This document shows positions 37,140-45,630 of a stretch of DNA of 64,000 nt, in pieces. A model generated the notes under the pieces. It saw only the letters and a list, made by a program, of their open reading frames with translations. It made no database searches and was not told where the DNA came from. This DNA is from Pontiella sulfatireligans (GTDB taxonomy: Bacteria; Verrucomicrobiota; Kiritimatiellia; Kiritimatiellales; Pontiellaceae). How positions within the stretch are numbered: the first letter of the stretch is position 1; every line of letters starts with the position of its first letter. A program made the position numbers and the translations under genes. The stretch lies in NCBI RefSeq assembly GCF_900890705.1, contig NZ_CAAHFH010000001.1, positions 1,798,001-1,862,000 on the forward strand, in the 5' to 3' direction.

Positions 37140-37158
37140 TGTTATATTTTTGTTATAT
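37140..37158. promoter_or_regulatory. TGTTATAT direct repeat (11-bp period) upstream of a sulfatase gene
   Basis: TGTTATAT at 37140-37147 and again at 37151-37158 on the plus strand, an exact 11-base period. It lies 95 bases upstream of the GTG start at 37045, the same distance and orientation as the site at 12216 relative to its sulfatase. Between it and the gene, ATATCTATAAA (37080-37090) reads on the minus strand as TTTATAGATAT, a possible -10 element shared with the 27175 site. Confidence 0.5.
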
Positions 37159-37205
37159 GTCAAATTAAACACTAAATGATAACAGCCCCATTTTTCAATT
37201 AAATG

Positions 37206-37229
37206 AAAAAAGAGGCCGGTTCAAACCGG
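37206..37229 (-). terminator. Rho-independent terminator
   Basis: The minus strand shows CCGGTT and AACCGG around a very short loop, followed by CCTCTTTTTT. It is about 45 bases after the stop of the GH29 at 37275, so that gene is probably monocistronic and separated from the sulfatase downstream. Confidence 0.75.
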
Positions 37230-37274
37230 ACGTTGCACCACCATAGACAGCACCCTATACTTTTCTGCCAACGT

Positions 37275-39032
37275 CTACAAACGGAAGGCTTCTAACTTCA
37301 GGAGGTTCGGCTTTTGCCCAAAAGCGTTTTCGAGGAAACGAATGCGTAGCTTCGAGGTGGTTGTTTTCGGTGCTTTCAGACTGAAGTCCATACCAATTTG
37401 CCCGCCTTCAAAGAGTGATTTCCATTCTCCGTTCGCATCGTACTCGATGACGAATTTACGGGTGGAACAGTTCCGAATCTGCTCAGCCATGGTGATGTAG
37501 TTGAACTCGGCCTGCTTACCGAAATCAAATTCCAGCCATAGATCCTTATCGTTCCCTTGGGCGGACCACCAGCCTTTGTGTTTCTTACCTTCCACAAAGT
37601 TGCCCTGTGCACGGCCCATTAAGGTCTCCACGCTGTTGCGTCCGGTCTGAGCCGACGAGGCGGTCGCGGATGCTATCTCAACCCTGGCGCCATCCGGTAC
37701 GGGCTCAATTACGGGAATATTAGTCGCGCGTCCTTCCACGGTCAGCACAACGATATTATCGATCGGATCAACGTTGGCCGGATCAAGTTTGATGGTCATG
37801 GTATTGCCAGACTGCTCCAGTTCAACCTTTCCACCGCCCAATACTTCGCAACTAGTCACCTTCACAGGCAGCGCGGGAATGGTGATTTCAGGTTTGCCCG
37901 AAAACTTCGGCAGAATGTGCAGGTAGATCTTGTTGTCCTTGCGACAGGTGACGCCCCATGGAGCGGGCTTGTAGGGTCCACCGGTGGTTCCGTAAACGCT
38001 CTCGCTGTTTTTTCGCATCCATTCGCCAATAAAGCGGTAGTTTTCTTTTTCGGGCGAATTGATGGTTCCCTCTGGAGTCGGCCCGGTATTCAGCGCAAGA
38101 TTACCGCCGGAGCCAATGCACTGAATCAAAAGACGCAGGCAGGTCTGATAGGTTTTCACGCGCTTTCCACCGGTCCACGACCAGGCTTCGCTCATCGTTA
38201 AATTGGTTTCCCACGGACGATTGATTTCAAAGTGACCGATTTCCTGTTCCGGATTGTCATAATCGCCGTTCACCGAAAATTCACCCGGCATGCCCCCGCC
38301 CCAGCGGCGATTGATGACAATACCCGGCTGCAGCGTGCGGCACATCTTGAGCATGCGCGGCGTATCCCACTGGTAGTATTTTGTGCCGAGGCCGTCAAAG
38401 AACAGTCCGGCAATCGGGCCGTATTCCGTGAGTAGCTGTTCCAACTGCTCGAACATATATTTGCGATAGCGGTCGTTGTTGTCTGTCAGGCAATCAGGAT
38501 GAACCCAGTCCGGTTGCGAATAGTACCAGACAATCTTGATGCCATACTTATGACAGGCACCGGCAAGCTCTTTGGCAACATCGCGACCAAAGGGCGTATT
38601 GGTGATTTTATACTCCGTATTCTTTGCATCAAACATGCAGAAGCCGTCGTGGTGCTTAGTGGTGAAAATAAAATATTTTGCCCCCGTATCCTTCACCATG
38701 CGAATCCATTCGTCGGCATCGAAATCAACCGGATTGAATGTTTTATAGAGGTTGTTGTATTCCTCCTCCGGCACACCGGAATTCGCCTGTTTGCCTGCAC
38801 CGGGCCGAGGACCGTTCCGGCCCCAACTGGCCGGAACTTTGGCCAGACAATACGGGCCCCAATGCATGAATACACCGTACCGTGCTTCCATCATCCAATC
38901 AATCGCGTCTGGCTCGGCATAAATGGTTGGCTTGTATTCCTCTGGCATCTCATCGTATTTCACATCGCTCGGATTGGCCTGAGCCAAACCTGTCGCCAAA
39001 CAAGCGACCAAAAGGATTGTGCGTTTCATCAT
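37275..39032 (-). CDS. GH29 alpha-L-fucosidase with C-terminal F5/8-type domain
   Basis: 585 residues; signal MMKRTILLVACLATGLAQA. ATGs at 39032 and 39029 are both possible after AAGGAG. DWMMEARYGVFMHWGPYCLA, KYFIFTTKHHDGFCMFDA, NTPFGRDVAKELAGACHKYG, nucleophile Asp213 in LFFDGLG, and GGNLALNTGPTPEG define the enzyme; a beta domain and an F5/8-like module (about 440-585, WWSAQGNDKDLWLEFDFGKQ) follow. It belongs to the same long GH29 group as 16560 and 21594 but is clearly more distant. Its upstream region (39033-39140) now ends at an insertion sequence, which may have replaced earlier regulatory DNA. Confidence 0.94.
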   Translation of the reverse strand: MMKRTILLVACLATGLAQANPSDVKYDEMPEEYKPTIYAEPDAIDWMMEARYGVFMHWGPYCLAKVPASWGRNGPRPGAGKQANSGVPEEEYNNLYKTFNPVDFDADEWIRMVKDTGAKYFIFTTKHHDGFCMFDAKNTEYKITNTPFGRDVAKELAGACHKYGIKIVWYYSQPDWVHPDCLTDNNDRYRKYMFEQLEQLLTEYGPIAGLFFDGLGTKYYQWDTPRMLKMCRTLQPGIVINRRWGGGMPGEFSVNGDYDNPEQEIGHFEINRPWETNLTMSEAWSWTGGKRVKTYQTCLRLLIQCIGSGGNLALNTGPTPEGTINSPEKENYRFIGEWMRKNSESVYGTTGGPYKPAPWGVTCRKDNKIYLHILPKFSGKPEITIPALPVKVTSCEVLGGGKVELEQSGNTMTIKLDPANVDPIDNIVVLTVEGRATNIPVIEPVPDGARVEIASATASSAQTGRNSVETLMGRAQGNFVEGKKHKGWWSAQGNDKDLWLEFDFGKQAEFNYITMAEQIRNCSTRKFVIEYDANGEWKSLFEGGQIGMDFSLKAPKTTTSKLRIRFLENAFGQKPNLLKLEAFRL

Positions 39033-39140
39033 TTTCTCCTTATCAATTATTTGTTTCTGTCAAATCTTCTGTTCGTTTTCTGCTCTAAACTACTTCTCTT
39101 ACGGGAGTTGATGCATCCGGCATCTTCTCCCCCATTTTAT

Positions 39141-39155
39141 TCCGAGTTTTGATTG
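39141..39155 (+). repeat. Left terminal inverted repeat of the IS
   Basis: TCCGAGTTTTGATTG, perfect inverted match to 40691-40705. The base outside differs on the two sides, so the repeat ends exactly here. Confidence 0.9.
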
Positions 39156-39216
39156 GGTAAGATGGGGTCGTTCCAAAGCCCTTTTGCCACACGCAAAAAA
39201 TGCATCGGAGGACCCC

Positions 39217-40689
39217 ATGAAAAATGATCTATGGAAACTGCTTCGCTGGGTATGCCGCAGGCTCACGTACAACGATCTGGCTTCGGTGGTGCCAGTACTG
39301 CTTGAAGTACTCAACGGATCAAGGCAAGACATCGAACTCAAACCACAGGAGGTGCGGCCTCCGCACTACCGGCAGTTCCGGGTCGATCCGACCCCTCCGC
39401 TATGCGATCCCCGGCCAGCGCCCGAACCACAAAAGGACTGGGAAGAAATACGGGGCGATCACCTCCGGGCAACGGGAAAAACAATCGCCATTGTGAAACG
39501 GAAAAAGGGAGCGCCAACACCGCCTGAGAAATGCCGTTGCCAGCACTGCCATGCCCCCGTGCGATATCTCTACCTCAACAACGGAAAACTAGGGTCGCAG
39601 GTGAAATGTAAAATCTGCAAAGGAACCTCGCCAACCGACAAGCCCCGACGCGAAAGCAAGGCGCGCTACTGGTGTCCGCACTGCGGCTACGCTCTCTTCA
39701 AATGGAAAGAGGATGGCCTGTGCACCGCCTTCAAGTGCCCGAACGACCATTGCCCTGTCTACGAGCGCAACCTCGCCGAACTCACGCCCGAAGAGCGCGC
39801 CATGCGCAAGGCCGGAAGCACCAGCCAGTTCAAACTGCGATACCTCTTCAGGGAATATCACTTCGCGTCGGAAAAGCTTCCGCTCAAGCGCCCCGAAGAC
39901 GCCCCGGTCGACCTCAACCGCATCCACCACAGCCTGCATACCCTCGGGCTCTGCCTCACCTTCTCCATTAGTCTCGGACTCAGTGCCCGGCTCACCGCCC
40001 AGGCACTCGAGCGCGTCTTCGGCATCTGCATCTCACACCAAACCGTCATCAACTATATCAAAGCCGCGGCCTGCCAGCTCGCCGACTTCACCGATGAAAA
40101 CAGCCCCGTTCCCGAAGGAACCTGCGCGGCGGACGAAACCTATATCAAGGTCGGCGGAAAGACCCGCTACACCTGGCTCGTCATCACCGAAACGCGCCGC
40201 GCCATCTGCGGCTACAACCTCTCTGAAACACGAGGGGCCGAACCTGCGCTCGGACTGATCCAAAGCATGTGCGGCCCGCCGGACGCGCCCAGAGCAAAAG
40301 CCTTCGAACTCGTCACCGACGGCCTGCCCTCCTACGACAGCGCCACCATCGCCTACAACACCGCCGCCATCAAAGAAGGCGGAGAAGCGATCTTGAACAA
40401 ACGCACCGTCATCGGACTCAAGAACCTCGATCCCGAAAGCGAAGCCTACCGCGTCTACAAGCAACTCATCGAACGGCTCAACCGCACTTACAAATACCAC
40501 ACACGACCACGGGCCGGGGTCAAGGAGTTCGATGGAGCCGCGGCACTAACCACGCTCTTCGTCACCTACTACAACTTCATGCGACCGCACGGCAGCCTCG
40601 GCGGGCATGCGCCCGTCGCGCTCGCCTGCCTCAAAGGCAAACGGCTCTACCCCGACATGTGGGTCGAGCTGCTTCGGCAAGCCGCATAA
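39217..40689 (+). CDS. DDE transposase with N-terminal zinc-finger region
   Basis: 490 residues from ATG 39217 (GGAGG 6 bases upstream). The first half has several CxxC pairs (CRCQHCHAP, CKICKG, YWCPHCGY, KCPNDHCPVY), likely zinc-binding DNA-recognition modules. The catalytic domain has Asp306 in CAADETYIKVGGK, Asp368 in LVTDGLPSYDS and Glu419 in LIERLNRTYKYHTR, followed by VTYYNFMRPHGSL, typical of IS6-like rve/DDE transposases. The gene fills the element between its inverted repeats and is on the strand opposite to its neighbours. Exact IS family should be set by comparison with curated elements. Confidence 0.9.
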   Translation: MKNDLWKLLRWVCRRLTYNDLASVVPVLLEVLNGSRQDIELKPQEVRPPHYRQFRVDPTPPLCDPRPAPEPQKDWEEIRGDHLRATGKTIAIVKRKKGAPTPPEKCRCQHCHAPVRYLYLNNGKLGSQVKCKICKGTSPTDKPRRESKARYWCPHCGYALFKWKEDGLCTAFKCPNDHCPVYERNLAELTPEERAMRKAGSTSQFKLRYLFREYHFASEKLPLKRPEDAPVDLNRIHHSLHTLGLCLTFSISLGLSARLTAQALERVFGICISHQTVINYIKAAACQLADFTDENSPVPEGTCAADETYIKVGGKTRYTWLVITETRRAICGYNLSETRGAEPALGLIQSMCGPPDAPRAKAFELVTDGLPSYDSATIAYNTAAIKEGGEAILNKRTVIGLKNLDPESEAYRVYKQLIERLNRTYKYHTRPRAGVKEFDGAAALTTLFVTYYNFMRPHGSLGGHAPVALACLKGKRLYPDMWVELLRQAA

Positions 40690-40690
40690 A

Positions 40691-40705
40691 CAATCAAAAC
40701 TCGGA
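40691..40705 (-). repeat. Right terminal inverted repeat of the IS
   Basis: CAATCAAAACTCGGA, the exact complement of the left end; it begins one base after the transposase stop codon. Confidence 0.9.
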
Positions 40706-40909
40706 TGTCAAAGAACACGAGGCCTTCGCCTCAGCTACCCACAGCCCCGCTGTGCGCCGCCGCCCTCATCAGGGCTAAAAAACAACAATCAAATCATCGC
40801 CGACACAGAAACCATCCCCATCAAAAGCCCTCTTTCGGCCCGTTCCGGGAACCCATCTCACCTTGCTTCTCTGCCATCGGCTCTTTCATAGAAAATTTTA
40901 CAGTTCCAA
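40706..40909. other. 204-base gap with three small hairpins downstream of the nine-gene operon
   Basis: Three perfect short inverted repeats follow each other: GAGGC/GCCTC at 40719-40732, CACAGC/GCTGTG at 40740-40754 and GCCCT/AGGGC at 40762-40775. They are 135-190 bases beyond the stop of the sulfatase at 40910 in its reading direction. None is followed by a good U-run on the minus strand, so calling this the operon's terminator region is tentative. No gene seen. Confidence 0.35.
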
Positions 40910-42409
40910 TTATTTCTGGTCCATCCAAGTCAGCTGTTCCCACCACTCCGGACCGTCATTCTTTTGCGGCGTACCCAGTGAGCTCCGACCCTTCATCACA
41001 AGCTGTGTGAGCTTCGTCTCAAGTTGCTTCACAATCTCCGGGTGCGCCGCATAGAGATTGTTTTCCTGTTCGGGATCATTTTCCATGTCGTAAAGCCCGT
41101 ACTTTCTTTCAAAGCGATGGAACTGCAGTTTCCATCGTCCATCACGCAAGGCAAAACGGCCAGCCAGATCATGGTGGACCAGACCGTTGCGTTCATAGCC
41201 CCGTGATTGCCCTTTGAGCAATGGCATCATGCTGAAGCTATCCTCTCCCGCATTTTCAGCCACAGTTTCGCCAACGAGTTCGGCGCAGGTGGCATAGAGG
41301 TCGTTCAGGCAACAGGCCATATCGCAACGGGAGTCAGGTTTTACTGCTGCCGGCCAATGGACGATGTACGGAACACGATGCCCGCCTTCGTCGAGCGAGC
41401 CCTTCCGACCTTTGTAAATGTAGCTGGGTTTGTGGTTAAACTCCTTTTCCTGATTCGGGGAAAAAGAGGCATTCGATGCGCCATTGTCGGCCGTGAATAC
41501 CAGCAACGTATTTTCCAGCAGACCCTGTTTTTCCAATGCTTGTAAAACCTGCCCCACCGCCCAGTCGATTTCCTGAATAAAATCGCCATAGATACCGCAC
41601 TCGCTGGATCCCTTGAACTCATCGCGCGGCAGCACGGGGGTGTGCGGGGCGTTGAGCGGAAGATAGAGAAAGAAAGGGTTGTCCGCCTTCTGTTCTGCAA
41701 TGAACGCAACCGCCTTTTCGGTAAAGTGCTTCAGCACCAGTTCGGGACGAAACCCTTCCACCTGCAGACCGGAACGCATCATGATTTGCTTATTCTCTTT
41801 GCTACCCTGTTTCGGGCGCAGTTCAGTCGGAACCTTCGTGACATGGTCATTTTCGAGGAATGTATACGGCGGAAAATCGAGCGAGGCATTGATTCCGTAG
41901 TACCAGTCGAATCCGCAATCGATGGGGCCGCCGGAAAACGGCTGGGTAAAATCAACCTGATCCTCAATGCCTTCTGGCCGCCAGTCGGAAATCCCCGAGC
42001 CATCCTTCAGCTTCCAGTTGAGACCCAGATGCCATTTCCCGATCATCGCGGTTTTATACCCGTTGCGTTTAAGCAGGTCAGCCACCGTGTCGCGATCGGG
42101 AGCGATCACCGCGCGACCATAGCCGTTGACCACCTTGAATTTGAGTTCGCTGCGCCAGTTATAGCGCCCCGTCATCAAACCATAGCGGGTCGGCGTGCAG
42201 ACGGCCGACGAAGTATGGGCGTCGGTAAAATGCATTCCTTTTTGAATCAATGAATCCAGGTTTGGCGTGCTGAGCTTCGCGTCGGGGTTCAACCCGGACA
42301 CATCCCCTACCCCCATATCATCCGCAAGAATGAATACGATATTGGGTTTACCCGCATGAACGGCAACAGAGGCCATGGCAACGGTCAATAATAGAATGAT
42401 TCTCTTCAT
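40910..42409 (-). CDS. Type I formylglycine sulfatase
   Basis: 499 residues from ATG 42409; ATG 42421, directly after the previous stop, is an alternative without a ribosome site. Signal MKRIILLLTVAMASVAVHA. LADDMGVGDVSGLNPDAKL from 28, formylglycine Cys71 in AVCTPTRYGLMTGRY, GYKTAMIGKWHLG, a TADNGASNASFSPN metal motif, and WWEQLTWM at the end. Paralogue of the sulfatase at 55985-57574, which shares CTPTRYGLMTGRY, the WRS motif and the same tail. The pair bracket the nine-gene operon as its last and first genes. Sulfated hexose or hexosamine specificity cannot be told from sequence. Confidence 0.93.
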   Translation of the reverse strand: MKRIILLLTVAMASVAVHAGKPNIVFILADDMGVGDVSGLNPDAKLSTPNLDSLIQKGMHFTDAHTSSAVCTPTRYGLMTGRYNWRSELKFKVVNGYGRAVIAPDRDTVADLLKRNGYKTAMIGKWHLGLNWKLKDGSGISDWRPEGIEDQVDFTQPFSGGPIDCGFDWYYGINASLDFPPYTFLENDHVTKVPTELRPKQGSKENKQIMMRSGLQVEGFRPELVLKHFTEKAVAFIAEQKADNPFFLYLPLNAPHTPVLPRDEFKGSSECGIYGDFIQEIDWAVGQVLQALEKQGLLENTLLVFTADNGASNASFSPNQEKEFNHKPSYIYKGRKGSLDEGGHRVPYIVHWPAAVKPDSRCDMACCLNDLYATCAELVGETVAENAGEDSFSMMPLLKGQSRGYERNGLVHHDLAGRFALRDGRWKLQFHRFERKYGLYDMENDPEQENNLYAAHPEIVKQLETKLTQLVMKGRSSLGTPQKNDGPEWWEQLTWMDQK

Positions 42410-42421
42410 CGTGTTTTCCAT

Positions 42422-43948
42422 TTACTTGAGTTTAGGAATTTTTTCTTCAAATACGATTTTAACGGCATGCGCAAAATTCGTCTCCGGCTGCTCGCCCAGC
42501 GCAATGTTCAGCCCATCCTGATTCTGCTCCCAGGCCAGATCCAGCCCGTTATCAACACGGCTAATGGATTTGACAGAGCCCAGATCCAGACGACCTTTGG
42601 CGAGAGTTTTCACCTGCATGTTTCCGCCTTCCGGCCAGTCCATCGTGATGACATACAAGGTGTCGCCGGATTTGTTGCGGGTAAAGCGGATGTCGGAGGA
42701 CGTCATGGCCGACTTGATGCGCATTTTTCCCTCAATTTTACCGTCGCCTTCCTCGGCCTTCACCCAGGGGCGCGTTTCAAAGATTGCTTCGCCGTTCACC
42801 TTGTTCCATTGGCCGAGTTCTTTAAGGGCCCGAACAGCAGATGCCGGAATGCGGCCGAGCGGATCCGGAGGTATGTTCAGCAACAGGCAGCCGTTCTTAC
42901 TAACTAGGTCGACAAACAACTCAACCAGCGTGTCGGTTTCAACCACGCCCTTCTCCGCGAATTTCGCGTTGTAAAACCAGGGGCCGACCGAGGTGTCATT
43001 CACCCAGGGTTTGTCCGACAGTTCCAAATGCCCGCCCCGCTCATGGTCCATCACCGTGAAGTCTCCGGGGAACGCCTTCTTCGGGTTTTGCTTAAAGGTG
43101 ACAATCACCTCTTTGTCCCACTCCGCAGCGCTGTTCAGATAGTGCGTAAAGAAGTCCAGCACCGGCTCTTCGGGCATGGCGGCAATGCCCCAATCAAACC
43201 AGATAAAGTCCGGTTCGTATTTATTGATCACCTCAACCAACTTCGCCAGCCACTCCCTGCAGAATTCCGCCGCCTCGGGAGATTTCTGGCCAACATCTTC
43301 CGCATGGGGTTTGCAATAGAGCGATTCATTCCCGGGCTTCCCTGCATCATAGGCATAGGCATGCCGATAGTAGTGCCAGCTGTAGGCATGGTGAAAAGAG
43401 GTCACAAACTTCATCCCGCGTGCACGAATGGCTTTTTCCAGTTCTGCGCACGTGTCGCGCCCAAAGGTCCGCTCGATGTTCCAGGGTGTGACCTCGCTGC
43501 CCCACATGGCAAAGTTGTCGTGATGCATGGCCACTGGTCCCGCAAAACGAGCGCCCGCTTCGGCAAAGAGATCGGCCCACACCTCGGCGTCGAACTCAAC
43601 CGGCTGGAACATGGAAACCAGATCCTTGTAGCCGACTTCATGCTGGCTGCCATGGGTTTTTACATGGTACTCAAACTCATCCTGCTTCGGATCGTACATA
43701 TCGCGACCATAGGCATGATCAGGACGAAATTCATTCGCTTTGCTGATGGGCCCCCAGTGGGTGTAAATGCCGAGCTTTCCATCCAGGAACCATTCGGGTG
43801 CCCCGGGATGCTGCCGGATGGAGTCCCAATCCGGGGTATACGGGCCGGTCTTAATCTCGCTACCGGTCAACGAACCACCAAAAGCCACCATGGAAGCGGC
43901 CACAGCCGCCATCGTTAAAGATACTTTTTTAATTACTTCAAATCCCAT
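42422..43948 (-). CDS. GH29 alpha-L-fucosidase-like protein; start codon uncertain (possible AUU)
   Basis: 508 residues if ATG 43948 is used, which overlaps the upstream sulfatase by 16 bases and has no ribosome site. In frame, ATT at 43933 overlaps the sulfatase TAA as TAATT, the same geometry as the TAATG at 10619, and gives (I)KKVSLTMAAVAASMVAFGG, a textbook signal peptide. AUU initiation or a start-codon mutation are both possible. Catalytic part: WFLDGKLGIYTHWGPISKAN, AGPVAMHHDNFAMW (TKHHDG changed to AMHHDN), RTFGRDTCAELEKAIRARG, nucleophile Asp252 in IWFDWG, and NGCLLLNIPPDPLG. The divergent HHDN motif marks a separate GH29 subgroup. Confidence 0.87.
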   Translation of the reverse strand: MGFEVIKKVSLTMAAVAASMVAFGGSLTGSEIKTGPYTPDWDSIRQHPGAPEWFLDGKLGIYTHWGPISKANEFRPDHAYGRDMYDPKQDEFEYHVKTHGSQHEVGYKDLVSMFQPVEFDAEVWADLFAEAGARFAGPVAMHHDNFAMWGSEVTPWNIERTFGRDTCAELEKAIRARGMKFVTSFHHAYSWHYYRHAYAYDAGKPGNESLYCKPHAEDVGQKSPEAAEFCREWLAKLVEVINKYEPDFIWFDWGIAAMPEEPVLDFFTHYLNSAAEWDKEVIVTFKQNPKKAFPGDFTVMDHERGGHLELSDKPWVNDTSVGPWFYNAKFAEKGVVETDTLVELFVDLVSKNGCLLLNIPPDPLGRIPASAVRALKELGQWNKVNGEAIFETRPWVKAEEGDGKIEGKMRIKSAMTSSDIRFTRNKSGDTLYVITMDWPEGGNMQVKTLAKGRLDLGSVKSISRVDNGLDLAWEQNQDGLNIALGEQPETNFAHAVKIVFEEKIPKLK

Positions 43949-45630
43949 TTTAGTTTTGGGTTCAGGTTTTCCAGATATTCCTTTCGATCCTTCATACTCT
44001 TGGGTGTGGCCTCACAGGCTTCGAGATACGGCCCGATCAGCGATTCCGCCACCTTCCGGTCCTCTTCCGTGTCGTTCCAGTATTGATCGATCACCTTATT
44101 GAAGGGATATTTGTCGGTGTCCTCTTTGTATTCCGCACGCAGGGCTTTCAGCTGCACCTTGAGATCCTTGACGACAACGGCATATTTCGGATCGTCGTAG
44201 ATGTTGTTCATCTCCTTGGGATCGTTGACCATGTCGTAGAGTTCCCACGAGAAGGCCATATCCGGCTCATCTTTCTGCCAGTGGGTGCTGTAATAGAAGA
44301 TCAGCTTATATTCCGCTGTCCGGATCGCGATGTTGGCCGGAATCCGATGGTGCACGAGGTGCAGCCAGTAGTGGTAGTACGCCGCCTGTTTCCATCCTTC
44401 CGGCTCTTCACCCGTTTCGAGAATCGAGCGGAAGCTTTTGCCCTGCATATAGTCGGGGGTTGCCACACCAGCGTAGTCGAGCAGCATCGGCGCAAAGTCG
44501 ACATTCTCAATGATTGACCCATTGCGGGATCCGGCCTTGATGGATTCCGGATAGCGAACGATCAGCGGCATGCGGATCGACTCGTCGTAGGGCCAGCGCT
44601 TATCGGTGTAGTCGTGTTCTCCGAGGTAGAACCCCTGGTCGCCGGTATAGACAATCACCGTATTGTCATAGAGCCCTTCGGCCTTGAGGTAGTCGATCAC
44701 GCGCTGGATGTTATCATCCACGCCCTTCACACAGCCCAAATAGGACTTCAGGTAATTCTGGTAGCCGATGCTTTTGGCCTGATCGTCAGTGTATTCCGGA
44801 TTCAGCTTTCCCTTTTTATCGATCTTATCCGAAAAGCGGCGGAAGTGGCTGCGGCGACCGACCGAGGTTCCGATGTAGGGATACAATTCGCCATTCTTTC
44901 CCTTGGTAGCCAGCGAACCGTGGTTGCCGTCCGTGTAGAGGGTTTCCGGTTCGGGGATAAAGACGTCCTTGAGGTAATCCTTGTAGCGCGGGGCTGGCCG
45001 GAATGGGCCATGCGGCGCCTTGAAATGGAACTTCACAAAGAAAGGCTTCGCCGGATCTCGCTTGGTTTTGAACCAGTCCAGCACGGTATCGGTCACGATA
45101 TCGGAGCAGTGACCTTTTTCCTCAATCAGGGTCCCCACGGTATCACCTAAGGTTCCTTCTGCGAATTCAGGATCCGTATACCGTCCCTGACCCTCGAGCA
45201 CCTTGTAGTAGTCAAACGCCGAGGGGCGCGACCCGAGGTGCCACTTCCCCACGACCGCGGTCTGGTAGCCCGCTTTGCGCATTTCATGCGCGAGGTACTG
45301 CTGATCGTGTTTCAGTGAACCGCCCAGTGTGTACTGTTCATTCACGGCGCTGTACTGGCCGGTCATGATGGATGCGCGGCTCGGAACGCAGATCGAATTA
45401 TTACAGAACACATTGTCGAGCACCATCCCCTCGCTGGCGAGTTTATCAAGATTCGGCGTCGGGTTAAGCTCGGCCAGCCGACTGCCATAAACCCCGAATG
45501 CCTGAGTCGTGTGATCGTCCGACATGATGAACAGGATGTTTGGTTTCGACTGGCTCACCACAGGTGGCTTTTCCGTGGCCACGGCGGAGATAGAAGCCAA
45601 GCCGATTAACAGTGTTATGATTCGTTTCAT
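43933..45630 (-). CDS. Type I formylglycine sulfatase
   Basis: 565 residues; signal about 1-18. IMSDDHTTQAFGVYG at 35-49, formylglycine Cys81 in NSICVPSRASIMTGQYS, VVGKWHLGSRP, and TGDQGFYLGEHDYTDKRW resemble bacterial N-acetylglucosamine-6-sulfatase or mucin-desulfating types. The C-terminus is about 60 residues longer than its neighbours, ending in a charged helical stretch. The start overlaps the stop of the preceding sulfatase in an ATGA, and its end overlaps the following GH29, so translation is probably coupled through all three. Confidence 0.92.
   Translation of the reverse strand: MKRIITLLIGLASISAVATEKPPVVSQSKPNILFIMSDDHTTQAFGVYGSRLAELNPTPNLDKLASEGMVLDNVFCNNSICVPSRASIMTGQYSAVNEQYTLGGSLKHDQQYLAHEMRKAGYQTAVVGKWHLGSRPSAFDYYKVLEGQGRYTDPEFAEGTLGDTVGTLIEEKGHCSDIVTDTVLDWFKTKRDPAKPFFVKFHFKAPHGPFRPAPRYKDYLKDVFIPEPETLYTDGNHGSLATKGKNGELYPYIGTSVGRRSHFRRFSDKIDKKGKLNPEYTDDQAKSIGYQNYLKSYLGCVKGVDDNIQRVIDYLKAEGLYDNTVIVYTGDQGFYLGEHDYTDKRWPYDESIRMPLIVRYPESIKAGSRNGSIIENVDFAPMLLDYAGVATPDYMQGKSFRSILETGEEPEGWKQAAYYHYWLHLVHHRIPANIAIRTAEYKLIFYYSTHWQKDEPDMAFSWELYDMVNDPKEMNNIYDDPKYAVVVKDLKVQLKALRAEYKEDTDKYPFNKVIDQYWNDTEEDRKVAESLIGPYLEACEATPKSMKDRKEYLENLNPKLKWDLK

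Larger units (their letters stand above)
39141..40705 (+). mobile_element. Complete insertion sequence with 15-bp perfect terminal inverted repeats
   Basis: 1565 bases bounded by TCCGAGTTTTGATTG on the left and its exact reverse complement on the right, with one intact transposase gene on the plus strand. No target-site duplication is apparent: the left flank reads ATTTTAT and the right flank TGTCAAA. The element sits in the gap between a GH29 and a sulfatase gene, both on the opposite strand. The intact gene and perfect ends suggest recent activity; the missing duplication suggests later rearrangement or a family that makes none. Confidence 0.9.

Noticed and set aside
40719-40775. Three hairpins considered as a CRISPR-like or attC-like array
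   Set aside because: The stems differ in sequence and length and there is no repeated unit; at most a transcription-end region.
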